Source: an uncultured Sphingomonas sp.
GTDB lineage: Bacteria; Pseudomonadota; Alphaproteobacteria; Sphingomonadales; Sphingomonadaceae
Direction of reading: 5' to 3'
Assembly: GCF_913777625.1 (NCBI RefSeq)
Contig: NZ_CAJYTI010000035.1
Span: forward strand, 1-60,339
DNA: 60,339 nucleotides
Numbering within the stretch: the stretch's first letter is position 1; every line of letters begins with the position of its first letter. Shown here piece after piece: positions 17,382 to 26,031 of the stretch. The position numbers were made by a program, and so were the translations under genes. The notes beneath the pieces are model-generated. The model ran no database searches. It saw nothing but the letters and a program-made list of their open reading frames with translations, and had not been told where the DNA came from.

Positions 17382-19274
17382 TCAGCCGAACAGCCGCGCT
17401 AGGCTGCGCTCCAGCATCACCAGTTGCCACAACGTGCGGCCATGCTCGGCGCGGCCGGCACGGTGGTCCTCGGCAAGCCGGGCGATCGTGCGCGGTTCGA
17501 ACCAGCCGCTCTGGAGCAGCAGCGGCGACTTCGCCAAAGCCGCCGCCTCCTCGGCCAGCGCATGGCGGAACCAGCCGCTGATCGGGGTGACGAACCCCAT
17601 TTTCGGCCGGTAGAGGATCTCGCGCGGTAGCCACGGCTCCAACGCCTTTTTCATCAGCCACTTGCCCTGGCCGCCGCGCAGGCGGAGCGACGGCGGCAGG
17701 CTGGCCTCGAACGCCACCAGACGGTGATCGAGCAGCGGTTCGCGCGCCTCGAGGCTCACCGCCATGCTGGTGCGATCGACCTTGGTGAGGATGTCGCCCG
17801 GCAGCCAGTGGCGGATATCGGCATATTGCGCGCGGTCGAGCGCGTCCCGGGCAGGCGCGGCGCGCATCGTCTCGACATAGCGGGTCTCGGCCCGGTGCCC
17901 GTCCAGCGCCGCCCGCGCGCTGGCGCTGTAGAGCTGGTCGCGCAAGCCGGGGGTGGTGACGCCCACCGCCTTGGCATAGGCCCCCGCCCCGTCCTCGGCG
18001 AGCGCGAGCAGCGTCGTCTTGGCCCGGAACGGGCGCGGCGCCCAATCCGCTTTCGGGTACAGCGCGCCCAAGCGCCCGAATATCCGCGTTCTGGAATCCG
18101 GCGAGAACAGCCCGCGGACCCGCTCCTCGGCGGCAAAGAAGCGGTGGCGACGGTATCCGGCCAACGCCTCGTCCGCTCCATCACCGGAGAGCGCGACCGT
18201 CACGCTCTCCCGCGCCAGCTGGCATACGCGGTAGGTCGGCAGCGCCGAGGCATCGGCGAAGGGCTCGTCGAAGGCCGCGACCAGCGTATCGATCAGCCCG
18301 TAATCCTCGGGGCCCACCGTGCGGGTACGGTGGCTGGTGGCGAAGCGTTCGGCGACCTTGGCGGCATGGGCGGTCTCGTCCAGCCCCGCCTCGTCGAAGC
18401 CGATCGTGCAGGTCTTCACTGCCGCCTTGCTGCGCTCGGCCATCAGCGCGACCACCGCCGAGCTGTCGACCCCGCCAGAGAGGAAGGCGCCGAGCGGCAC
18501 ATCGGCGACCATCCGCGAGCGGACCGCGGTACGCATCCGCTCGATCAGCTCGGCCTGGAGGTCGCGGGTGCTGCCGGTGGCGCGGACGGTAAAGTCGATG
18601 TCCCACCAGAGCACCGGCTGCGGCACCGGCCGCCCGCGCTGGAGCAGCAGGAAATGGCCGGCCGGCAGTTTCCGCACGCCGGCGACGATACAGGCGTCGT
18701 CAGGCACATAGCCGAGCCCCAGATAGTCCTCGACGGCCCGGAAATCGGCAGCGCGGCGGAGCAGCGGATGGGCGAGCAGGCCCTTCAGTTCCGACGCGAA
18801 GGCGACCGCGCCGTCGGCCAGTTCGGCATAATGGAGCGGCTTCACCCCGAAGCGGTCGCGGGCGAGAAACAGGCTCTGGGCGGTCGCGTCGTAGAGCGCG
18901 AAGGCGAACATGCCGTTCAGCCGGGCGAGCAGGTCCGGGCCCCAGGCACGCCAGCCGTGGAGCAGCACTTCGGTATCGCTGTCGGTGAGGAAATGCGCGC
19001 CCAGCGCCTCCAGTTCGGCACGGACCTCGCGGAAATTGTAGATCTCGCCGTTGAAGGTCACGGCAAGCGTCTGGTCGGGCAGCGCCATCGGCTGCACCCC
19101 GCCTTCGAGGTCGATGATCGCCAGTCGCCGGTGGCCGAGCCCGACGCCCGCCACGCACCACACGCCCGAACCATCGGGCCCGCGGTGTGCCTGGGCGTCG
19201 CTCATCGCGACGATGCGGGCGGGATCGATCGGCTTGGGAAGTCCCGGGTAGAACAGGCCGGCAATGCCGCACAT
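17382..19274 (-). CDS. Exosortase A system-associated amidotransferase (asparagine synthase-like)
   Basis: A 630-residue protein with an N-terminal class II glutamine amidotransferase (MCGIAGLFYPG, Cys2 nucleophile; AHRGPDGSG; TFNGEIYNF) and a C-terminal AsnB-type ATP pyrophosphatase (GAFLSGGVDSSAVVALM, SGDGADEALAGY). This arrangement and its place at the end of the exosortase A polysaccharide cluster match the XrtA-associated amidotransferase, thought to amidate sugar or lipid precursors rather than make free asparagine. The start at ATG 19274 is fixed by the required MCG and overlaps (TGATG) an open frame of only 38 codons upstream. Confidence 0.93.
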   Translation of the reverse strand: MCGIAGLFYPGLPKPIDPARIVAMSDAQAHRGPDGSGVWCVAGVGLGHRRLAIIDLEGGVQPMALPDQTLAVTFNGEIYNFREVRAELEALGAHFLTDSDTEVLLHGWRAWGPDLLARLNGMFAFALYDATAQSLFLARDRFGVKPLHYAELADGAVAFASELKGLLAHPLLRRAADFRAVEDYLGLGYVPDDACIVAGVRKLPAGHFLLLQRGRPVPQPVLWWDIDFTVRATGSTRDLQAELIERMRTAVRSRMVADVPLGAFLSGGVDSSAVVALMAERSKAAVKTCTIGFDEAGLDETAHAAKVAERFATSHRTRTVGPEDYGLIDTLVAAFDEPFADASALPTYRVCQLARESVTVALSGDGADEALAGYRRHRFFAAEERVRGLFSPDSRTRIFGRLGALYPKADWAPRPFRAKTTLLALAEDGAGAYAKAVGVTTPGLRDQLYSASARAALDGHRAETRYVETMRAAPARDALDRAQYADIRHWLPGDILTKVDRTSMAVSLEAREPLLDHRLVAFEASLPPSLRLRGGQGKWLMKKALEPWLPREILYRPKMGFVTPISGWFRHALAEEAAALAKSPLLLQSGWFEPRTIARLAEDHRAGRAEHGRTLWQLVMLERSLARLFG

Positions 19275-19390
19275 CAGCGCCGGCCCTCGGAAACGTCCAT
19301 CCCCACCCTGTTCCTGTCCTTCGTACGCATCGTCGCGAGCCGGTACCAAGCATGGGGGCCGCGCGCTACCCCGCCCCGGCCGAAGCTCAC
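19274..19390 (-). other. 38-codon open frame bridging the glycosyltransferase and amidotransferase genes; possible residue of a deleted gene
   Basis: The frame starts with GTG overlapping the glycosyltransferase stop (GTGA) and ends with TGA overlapping the amidotransferase start (TGATG). Both couplings are typical of a real operon gene, but the product (VSFGRGGVARG...HAWYRLATMRTKD...) is only 38 residues and matches nothing I know. In related clusters the exosortase gene commonly sits near this point. It may be what remains after an internal deletion or assembly collapse of such a gene, or just non-coding spacer. Confidence 0.35.
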
Positions 19391-20571
19391 GCCGAACCCG
19401 CCAGCAGCGCGTCGAGCGGCGCCAGTCGCGCATCCCAGCTGTAGCGGTCGAGTACGCGGTCACGGGCGGCCGCGCCCAGCGCCGCCGCAATTTCCGGCTC
19501 TGCGAGCAGGCTCAGCACGGCGTCTCCGAACAGGTCCGCCCCATCGGCGACGCGGAGCGTGCCGGCATGGTCGATTCCCTCTGCTGCGGCGGGCGAGGCG
19601 ACGACGGCGCGCGCCATCGCCATGCCCTCAAGCACCTTGTTCTGGATGCCGCGCGCCAGCTGGAGCGGCGCCACCACCAGCGCGGCGGCGGCGAGCCAGT
19701 CGCGCACATCCGGCACGGCGCCGGTGACGAGAATGCCGGGCCGCTGCGCCAGCGCATGAACCGCCGGGGTGGGCGCGCGGCCGACAATGGCGAAACGCGC
19801 TGTCGGATGCGACTGGCGGATCCGGGGGAACACGGCGCTGGCGAACCACGTCACCGCATCGATATTGGGGCGGTAGTCCATCTGGCCGGTGAAGACGAGC
19901 AGCGGCCCCTCCCCTGCCACTGCAGCGAAGCGCCGGGCAGGATCGTAGAATGTGGTGTCGATGCCATTCTCGATCGCATGGACGCGCGGCGCCGCCGTCT
20001 GCGCGCGGAACAGCGCCGCCTCGGCCTCGCTGACGAACAGGCTGGCATCGGCTCCGCAGGCAACGCGGCGCTCATGCGCCTGCAGCAGTGCCGCCTCGCG
20101 CCGATGGACCCAGGCCATCGGTCCGCGCCCACCCTTGGCATAGGCGGCGAACTTGGCCGAATCCACGTCGACGAAATCCATGATCACGCGCTGGCTGGGC
20201 CTGGGCGGCAGATATTGCGCCATCTGGCTGGAGAAGAGGAAGATCGTGTCGATCGGCCGCTCTGCCAGCACGCTGTTCACGGCCTGTCGCACCTCGCGAT
20301 TGGCGAAGGCAACCAGCGATACCGGCCGGCGCTGCAGCACCGCACGCAGGCCGGTGAAGGCGCTGGGCGGCGACCGCCAGACGATCTCGCGGCTGGCCGT
20401 ATAGGGGGCAAGGCCGCCCTTGCGCTGCATGTCGTCGGCATCGTCGGCAAAGGCGACGAGGTGGACGCGGTGATGCTTCGCCAGATGGCGCAGCAGGTGA
20501 TAGGCACGGATCTTGTCCCCCCGATCCGGCGGATAGGGGATGCGGTGCGCGAGGAACAAGATCTCGCCCAT
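19387..20571 (-). CDS. Exosortase A system-associated glycosyltransferase (GT4 type)
   Basis: A 394-residue GT-B glycosyltransferase beginning EILFLAHRIPYPPDRGDKIR, the hallmark of the XrtA/PEP-CTERM-associated sugar transferase (TIGR03087 type). The donor-binding half has HAIENGIDTTFYDP, LLVFTGQMDYRPNIDAV and VLEGMAMARAVVASPAAAEGI (E-x7-E-like). It would add a sugar to the exopolysaccharide lipid-linked intermediate at the cytoplasmic face. Its start overlaps the FemAB gene stop as ATGA; its stop overlaps GTG of the short bridging frame. Confidence 0.93.
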   Translation of the reverse strand: MGEILFLAHRIPYPPDRGDKIRAYHLLRHLAKHHRVHLVAFADDADDMQRKGGLAPYTASREIVWRSPPSAFTGLRAVLQRRPVSLVAFANREVRQAVNSVLAERPIDTIFLFSSQMAQYLPPRPSQRVIMDFVDVDSAKFAAYAKGGRGPMAWVHRREAALLQAHERRVACGADASLFVSEAEAALFRAQTAAPRVHAIENGIDTTFYDPARRFAAVAGEGPLLVFTGQMDYRPNIDAVTWFASAVFPRIRQSHPTARFAIVGRAPTPAVHALAQRPGILVTGAVPDVRDWLAAAALVVAPLQLARGIQNKVLEGMAMARAVVASPAAAEGIDHAGTLRVADGADLFGDAVLSLLAEPEIAAALGAAARDRVLDRYSWDARLAPLDALLAGSA

Positions 20572-21623
20572 CAGCCGAGCCCCCGCGAAATCCACGGGCC
20601 CACCCGGTTCGCCGCCCAGAGCGGCAGGCGTTTCCATGCGGCAATCTGAAGTCGATATTTGGGATTGAGCGGATTGATACTGCGCGGTGCGGCGCCCTCG
20701 GCGTGCCGGGAGAAATACACGAGGGGTTCGGGGGTGAACCCCCAGTTCTTCTTGAACGCCGCCGCGCCGGTGCCGACCTTGGAGCGGCCGAAATCGAAGC
20801 GCGTGCAGCCGCGCCCCCGGGCATGGCCCATCAGCGCGAAATACATCCGGTCGTTGGCGCGCAGGCCGCGCGCCGCCTCGGCGCCGCCACCCCAATAGGG
20901 ATAGACCGTGCCCCGCCAGTAGAGGCTGAGCACGCTGGCCACCGGCGTCCCCTGATGCCGGACGGTGAGGATATCGGCCTCGGGTCCGAAGGCTTCCAGC
21001 ACCGCCGCGAACAGGCTTGCGGGAAAGACGGGCGTGCCGAGATTGCGGACACTGGCGCCATAGACCGCCCGGTGCGCGGCCCGCGCGGCACGGTCGCTGC
21101 CGGTTTCCACCGTCAGGTCGGCCGCCAGCGCCTTGCGAAGCTCCGCCCGCTGCTTGCGGGGCACGGCAAGCAGTTCGGCCTCGTCGTCGCCCGCGAGCGG
21201 CCGGACGAAGCCGACATAGGTGCTGTCGTCGCAGTGCCAGTCCGCGCCAGGATTGGGGCCGCCGCGCAGGTCCAGGCTGGGGCAGCGCAAGCGCTGGGCG
21301 AGATCCCAGCCAGCCTCGGCGAGCGGCGCGACCGCAGCGCTGTCGCTGGCGAGAATACCGCCACCCACGCCGAAGCCCGCCGACACCAGGGCTCGGCCGA
21401 ACAAGGGGGACGCGATCTCGGTCAGCGGCAGCACGCCGCCGATGCTGCCATCGCCGGCCTCGGCGACCAGATAGTGCCCCTTCTGCCGACAGCCCCGCGC
21501 CACCGCGATGCTCCATTCGGGCAGGTGAAAGGGCGTTGCCTCGGGCTGCGCGTCTACCCAGGCGCGCAGCCGGGCCTGTTCGCGCAGATCGGACAGGTCT
21601 GTGGTGCGAAGGGTGAGCGTCAC
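20571..21623 (-). CDS. Exosortase A system-associated FemAB-like acyl/aminoacyltransferase
   Basis: A 350-residue protein with two GNAT folds in tandem, like FemAB peptidyltransferases (TIGR03019-type). Seen: FHLPEWSIAVARG, VPRKQRAELRKAL, SVRNLGTPVFP, YPYWGGGAEAARGLRANDRMY and FDFGRSKVGTGAAAFKKNWG near the C-terminus. In this cluster it probably transfers an amino-acyl or acyl group onto the polysaccharide or its precursor; substrate unknown. I choose GTG 21623 because it overlaps the deacetylase stop as GTGA and gives the family N-terminus. Confidence 0.9.
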   Translation of the reverse strand: MTLTLRTTDLSDLREQARLRAWVDAQPEATPFHLPEWSIAVARGCRQKGHYLVAEAGDGSIGGVLPLTEIASPLFGRALVSAGFGVGGGILASDSAAVAPLAEAGWDLAQRLRCPSLDLRGGPNPGADWHCDDSTYVGFVRPLAGDDEAELLAVPRKQRAELRKALAADLTVETGSDRAARAAHRAVYGASVRNLGTPVFPASLFAAVLEAFGPEADILTVRHQGTPVASVLSLYWRGTVYPYWGGGAEAARGLRANDRMYFALMGHARGRGCTRFDFGRSKVGTGAAAFKKNWGFTPEPLVYFSRHAEGAAPRSINPLNPKYRLQIAAWKRLPLWAANRVGPWISRGLG

Positions 21624-22465
21624 GCCAGCCGCTCCGCTGCCGCCTGCGCGATCGCATCTACCCGGCCCCAAGCATGTGCCGCAGTCAGCACGCGCAGCTT
21701 GTCCGCCATCGCGCCGAGCCGTGCATAATGCCGCAGCCGTGACTTGAGCGGCGCGTTGCGCACGCGCGGCTGGCCGGGATCGATCTCCCAGGGGTGGAAG
21801 TAGAAGATCGCCGCCTCGCCGGCCGCATTGGCCTCGTGGATCGCGCGTTGCGTCACCCCCTGGGGCAACAGCCGGAAGAACCCGCCACCGGCGGTCACCT
21901 CACGCCCTAGCACGCGCGCGATGGTGATCGGCAGCTCGATCAGCCCAGCATCGGCCAGCGGCCGGAACGGCGCGCGCGGTGCGTCGGGCCAGCCATAATG
22001 ATCGTGCGCGATCGGCGCGATGCTCGAGGAATAGGCATAGCCCGCCTCGGCCAGCACCGCATGCGCCCAGGGTGTTCGGCGGTCGATCGAAAAGCTCGGT
22101 GCGCGATAGCCGTTCACCGCGACGCCACCGGCATCCTCCAGCGCGGCGCGGGCGCGGGCCAGGTCCTCGCGGAACTGGTCGGGCGTGAGGGTGAAGACGC
22201 GGGCATGGTCCCAGCCATGGCTGGCGACTTCATGCCCCGCCGCGGCGATGCGGCGAATCAGTGCCGGGTGGCGCGCCGCCACCCAGCCGAGCGTGAAGAA
22301 GGTCGCCTGCACGCCTGCCTCGGCAAACAGGTCGAGCACGCGATCGGTATTGGCCTCGACACGGCGTTCCAGCCCGTCCCAGTCGGCACGCGCGATGGTG
22401 GTCTCGAAGGCACCGACCTGGAACCAGTCCTCGACATCTACCGAAAGGCCGTTCTGTACCGCCAT
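21620..22465 (-). CDS. Exosortase A system-associated polysaccharide deacetylase (NodB fold)
   Basis: A 281-residue carbohydrate esterase 4 family enzyme. It begins NGLSVDVEDWFQVGAFE, the signature of the PEP-CTERM-associated deacetylase (TIGR03006), with the metal/catalytic Asp pair in DVED. It also has TFFTLGWVAARHPALI, the metal-binding HEVASHGWDH and YRAPSFSI. It is expected to N-deacetylate the exopolysaccharide or an intermediate. No signal peptide is seen, so it may act in the cytoplasm. It lies 3 bases after the ATPase gene and is GTGA-coupled to the FemAB gene. Confidence 0.93.
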   Translation of the reverse strand: MAVQNGLSVDVEDWFQVGAFETTIARADWDGLERRVEANTDRVLDLFAEAGVQATFFTLGWVAARHPALIRRIAAAGHEVASHGWDHARVFTLTPDQFREDLARARAALEDAGGVAVNGYRAPSFSIDRRTPWAHAVLAEAGYAYSSSIAPIAHDHYGWPDAPRAPFRPLADAGLIELPITIARVLGREVTAGGGFFRLLPQGVTQRAIHEANAAGEAAIFYFHPWEIDPGQPRVRNAPLKSRLRHYARLGAMADKLRVLTAAHAWGRVDAIAQAAAERLA

Positions 22466-22468
22466 GGC

Positions 22469-23533
22469 TCAGGCCATGCCCCCGCGCAGCGCGGCGAGAT
22501 CGATCCCGCTGCGCCCGTCGTCCTTCTCGACCCAGTCGACCAGCAGCGCCAGCACCCGGCGCAGCGCATCCGACTGGGAGGCGACCTGTGCCTCCAGCTC
22601 CGCCACCCGGCGTTCCAGCGCCCGCGTCTCCGCGGAGCCGGCAGGCACCGCGCGCAGCTCGGCGACCCGGCTGGGGCGTGCGGGTTCCGGCACCGGTGCC
22701 GCCACGGGCACGTCCTCGACGACGCTCTCCTGCTCGATATCGTCGATCACCGCGGCGACGTCCGGCGCGCCGAAATTCTCGATCTGCTCGACCGCGCCGT
22801 AGAGCAGTACCCGGCTCGCCAGCTGGTTGAGACGGCGCGGGATGCCGCCCGACCAGCGATGCATCGCCGCCAGCGCCTCGGCGGTGAAGCGCGGCCGGCC
22901 GTTCCAGCCGACGCATTGCAGCCGGTGCATCAGATAGGATTCGACTTCCTCCACCTCCATCGGCGCGAGATGGTGCATCGCGATCACTCGCTGGCGGAGC
23001 TGCTCGAATTCGGGCTGCTGCAGCACCAGCCGGAACTCGGGCTGGCCGAGCAGGAAAATCTGCAGCAGCGGATAGCCGCCGGCCTGGAAATTGGAGAGCA
23101 TGCGCAGCTCGTCCAGGCTCTCGCCCGGCAGCGCCTGTGCTTCGTCGACCACCAGCAGCGTACGGCGGCCGGCGCGCGCGGTGGCGTTCAGCCCCTGCTC
23201 GATGGCGGAGAGCAGCGCCGCCTTGGAGAGGCCGTCCCCCGGCAGCCCCAGCCCCTGTGCCACCAGCCGCAGCAGATCGTCGGCGCGGAGATGGGTGGAG
23301 ACGATCTTGACGACGTTCAGCCGCTCGGCGTCGAGTTCGCCGAGCAGATGCCCCATCAGCGTCGTCTTGCCCGCGCCGGGATCGCCGGTGATCACGACAA
23401 AGCCCTCGCCCTGGCTGAGGCCATAGCCGAGATAGGCCATCGCCTTCCCATGCGTGGCGGTATCGAACCAGAAGCGCGGATCGGGGGTCAGCTGGAACGG
23501 CCGGCCGCTCAGTCCATAATGGTCGTCCATCAT
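22469..23533 (-). CDS. Exosortase A system-associated AAA ATPase (ExeA/GspA-like)
   Basis: A 354-residue ATPase with Walker A GDPGAGKTTL near residue 50, Walker B TLLVVDEAQ near 125 and GGIPRRLNQLA sensor region, matching the XrtA-associated ATPase (TIGR03015, ExeA-like). The C-terminal ~100 residues are Pro/Glu/Val-rich, then a short helix (RALERRVAELEAQVASQSDA) likely to form a coiled coil. It lacks the periplasmic part of ExeA. Its likely role is energising or regulating export or assembly in the cluster. Two consecutive ATGs (23533, 23530) compete as start. Confidence 0.9.
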   Translation of the reverse strand: MMDDHYGLSGRPFQLTPDPRFWFDTATHGKAMAYLGYGLSQGEGFVVITGDPGAGKTTLMGHLLGELDAERLNVVKIVSTHLRADDLLRLVAQGLGLPGDGLSKAALLSAIEQGLNATARAGRRTLLVVDEAQALPGESLDELRMLSNFQAGGYPLLQIFLLGQPEFRLVLQQPEFEQLRQRVIAMHHLAPMEVEEVESYLMHRLQCVGWNGRPRFTAEALAAMHRWSGGIPRRLNQLASRVLLYGAVEQIENFGAPDVAAVIDDIEQESVVEDVPVAAPVPEPARPSRVAELRAVPAGSAETRALERRVAELEAQVASQSDALRRVLALLVDWVEKDDGRSGIDLAALRGGMA

Positions 23534-23569
23534 CGTTCCCGTCCCCGGAGCGCCGCCGCTCCCCTCCTT

Positions 23570-25159
23570 TTAGAAGCCATAGCGCGCGCCGAGCAGCGCC
23601 TGCGCCGAGAGCTGGTCCGGTCCGGACCGTTGCGAGCCGTACAGGCCTGCCGTAGCGGTGAGACTCAGCGATCCCAGGCGGCGGGTATAGGCGGTGTTCG
23701 CGCCCCAGCCGAACACCGCGCTACTGCCGGGGATGTCGCCGTTATAATAGCTGGCGAGCAGGTTCAGCCCGATCGTGCCATCGCGTCCGGCAGCGAGCTG
23801 GGCAAAGGCTTGGGCGTAGAGGCTCTCGTCCCAGCTGCCGCCGATGACCGCACCGCTGACGGGGGTCAGGAAATCGCGGCGGGCGAAGCCGGTGCCGACG
23901 CCCAGCCGGGTGGTGCCGCGGCTCCAAACCGCATTGGCGGTGAGCCCCCGCCCGCGATAGGCCGCGGTCGCTGCCGAGGAAAAGGCGCCGGCCACGCACC
24001 CGCCCGCGGCTGCACCGCTGGTGCCGTAGATGCAGGCGCCGGCCTCGTTGCCGAAGCGGTCGGCCGTGGTGACGAAGCCGACCGGCAGCGCGGCGAGGCT
24101 GCTGCCCACCTGCTGGCCATAGGTCTCCACCGTGTCGTACACCGCCACCTGGACGCCGCTGCCGCCGTTCCGCTGGAAGGTCAGGCTGCCGGTATAGCGC
24201 ATCGCGCCGTAACGCCGGCCGATCCGCACCTCCAGCGCCATGCGCCGGCTCGGACGCCAGACGACGCCGCCGTCCCAGAACAATCCGTCGAAATCATAGG
24301 CGAGCCGCAGCGGCGAGACCCGATCGGTGACATAGCGCCCCGCGCCGTCGAGCACCGGCAAGCCGGTTTGCAGGTCGAGGACCGGATCGCGCTGGCGCAC
24401 GGTGATCCGCTCATACCCCGCCCCGGCGACCAGTGCGACGGTGCGGCCGATCGGCGCGATCGTGTCGCCCCGCGCCGAGCTGCTGGCGAAGTGCTGGTCG
24501 AGCTGGCTCGCCGCTTCGCGCACCAGCCCACCGGTCATGCTCAGGCCGATCGGCAGCACCGCGCCAGGCTTGACCCCGACGCTGGTGTTCACGGCATGCG
24601 AGGTCGATTGCGAGAAGCGATCGACGCTCGGCAGGGTGGCGGCAACGTCCGTCGCCGTCCCGTCGTCCAGGCTGGTGAAGCCGAAGCGATAGGCGCCCTG
24701 CACGAACAGCGACCCCATATGGCTGTCGAGCTTCGGCCCGGCATAGGCCGAATAGAGCTGGCTCAGGTTGCGCGCCGTGCCAGTGTTGGCGGTCAGCGCG
24801 TCGCTGCGGGCATCGGTGCGGGTGCGGGTGGCGATCGCGCCGGCCTCGAGCGTCAGGCCGCGCGCCGCCTTCACCTGCGCGCGGGCGAGGCCGTTATGGC
24901 TGTCGCTGGCTTGCAGGCTCCCCTTCTCGGTGAAGCGACGCTGATACTGGTAGCTGACCTGCACCTGCACGCGCCGCGTGCGGATCTGCCCGTCAAGCCC
25001 CGCTCCCAACTGGGAGTAGGTAAGCGACTCGCCGCCGTTCAGCTCGGCGAGCGCGACCTGGCTCACCTCGATATAGGGGGTGATCGAGGCATGGCGCTGA
25101 GCCGCTGCGGGCACGATCGCAGCGGCGCAGACGGCCAGCACGATCGCGCCACGGATCAC
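23570..25159 (-). CDS. Exosortase A system-associated outer-membrane beta-barrel protein
   Basis: A 529-residue protein with a signal peptide (RGAIVLAVCAAAIVPAAA, cut before QRHAS) and many alternating strands ending in RYGF, typical of an outer-membrane barrel; it fits the PEP-CTERM-associated TIGR03016 family. By position in the operon it is a candidate exopolysaccharide export or secretion channel, but this is inference. It begins with ATGA overlap with the tyrosine kinase gene, and a 36-base spacer separates its stop from the ATPase start. Confidence 0.85.
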   Translation of the reverse strand: MIRGAIVLAVCAAAIVPAAAQRHASITPYIEVSQVALAELNGGESLTYSQLGAGLDGQIRTRRVQVQVSYQYQRRFTEKGSLQASDSHNGLARAQVKAARGLTLEAGAIATRTRTDARSDALTANTGTARNLSQLYSAYAGPKLDSHMGSLFVQGAYRFGFTSLDDGTATDVAATLPSVDRFSQSTSHAVNTSVGVKPGAVLPIGLSMTGGLVREAASQLDQHFASSSARGDTIAPIGRTVALVAGAGYERITVRQRDPVLDLQTGLPVLDGAGRYVTDRVSPLRLAYDFDGLFWDGGVVWRPSRRMALEVRIGRRYGAMRYTGSLTFQRNGGSGVQVAVYDTVETYGQQVGSSLAALPVGFVTTADRFGNEAGACIYGTSGAAAGGCVAGAFSSAATAAYRGRGLTANAVWSRGTTRLGVGTGFARRDFLTPVSGAVIGGSWDESLYAQAFAQLAAGRDGTIGLNLLASYYNGDIPGSSAVFGWGANTAYTRRLGSLSLTATAGLYGSQRSGPDQLSAQALLGARYGF

Positions 25160-26028
25160 CGGCCGCCCTGCGCGTAATAGCTGCCGAAGCGACGGCCCGA
25201 AGGCTGGAACGACACCGCATTGAGGACGAGCTGGATATGCTCGCAGCCATCGAGCGCAGCGACGGCAGCGCGCAGATCCTCTTCGCTGGTACGATCGGCG
25301 CGCACCACCATCATCGTTTGGCCGACATGCAGCGCGAGCACCGAGGCGGGCGACGCCGCCAGCGCCGGGGGCGAATCGAAGATCACGATGCGGCGCGGAT
25401 TGGCGGCGGCCAGCCGATCGAGCATCGCCCGCGCGCCATCGCTCGCCAGCAATTCGGTATCGCTGACGCTGCGCGTACCCGCCGGCAAAATGGCGAGCTG
25501 CGGGACATCGGTGTCGACGATGCAGGCCTCGACGTCGATCGTGCCGGCCAGCGCATCGAGCAGCCCCGGCCCTTCGTTCATGCCCAGCCGCTTGGACACG
25601 TCCGGCTTGGCGAAATCGGCGTCGACCAGCAGGATCTCGACGTCCGTCTCGGCAGCCATGGAAAGCGCGAGGTTGATCGCGCAGAAGGTCTTGCCTTCGT
25701 CCGGCTGTGCCGAGCAGACCAGGATCATCCGCGCGCGATCGGCGTCGACGCCGGCAACCCCGCGCGCGGTGAGCAGCAGCTGCCGCTTCACCATCCGGAA
25801 CTCCTCGGCGAGCGGGGTGATCGGGCCGCCGGGCACCAGCATGCCGGCGTCGGCGAGGCGCCTGCGGTCGATCGGCACCACGGGGCGGTCCACGACAGGC
25901 GTCGGAACTCGCGCGGCTGTCGCGGCGGTCTCCTGCCGCCCGGACGGCTCGCTCGGCAGGTCCGGCATCATCGCGAGGGCGCGCTGGATCAGCGACCCGT
26001 AGAAGCGCTTGGGGCTATGTTCGTTCAT
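25156..26028 (-). CDS. Exosortase A system-associated tyrosine autokinase (BY-kinase, CpsD-like)
   Basis: A 290-residue bacterial tyrosine kinase. Visible: Walker A' CSAQPDEGKTFCAINLALS, the second Walker-type box ILLVDADFAKPDVSKRLG and Walker B RIVIFDSPPALA. The kinase partners with the separate Wzz-like chain-length protein upstream to set polysaccharide length. The C-terminal tyrosine cluster usual for autophosphorylation is short here (only GSYYAQGGR). It lies 3 bases after the Wzz gene stop. Confidence 0.92.
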   Translation of the reverse strand: MNEHSPKRFYGSLIQRALAMMPDLPSEPSGRQETAATAARVPTPVVDRPVVPIDRRRLADAGMLVPGGPITPLAEEFRMVKRQLLLTARGVAGVDADRARMILVCSAQPDEGKTFCAINLALSMAAETDVEILLVDADFAKPDVSKRLGMNEGPGLLDALAGTIDVEACIVDTDVPQLAILPAGTRSVSDTELLASDGARAMLDRLAAANPRRIVIFDSPPALAASPASVLALHVGQTMMVVRADRTSEEDLRAAVAALDGCEHIQLVLNAVSFQPSGRRFGSYYAQGGR

Positions 26029-26031
26029 CGC

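Noticed and set aside
21998..25177. 1059-codon plus-strand frame across the polysaccharide cluster
   Set aside because: It is antisense to the deacetylase, ATPase and outer-membrane genes, has low-complexity composition and no recognisable domain.
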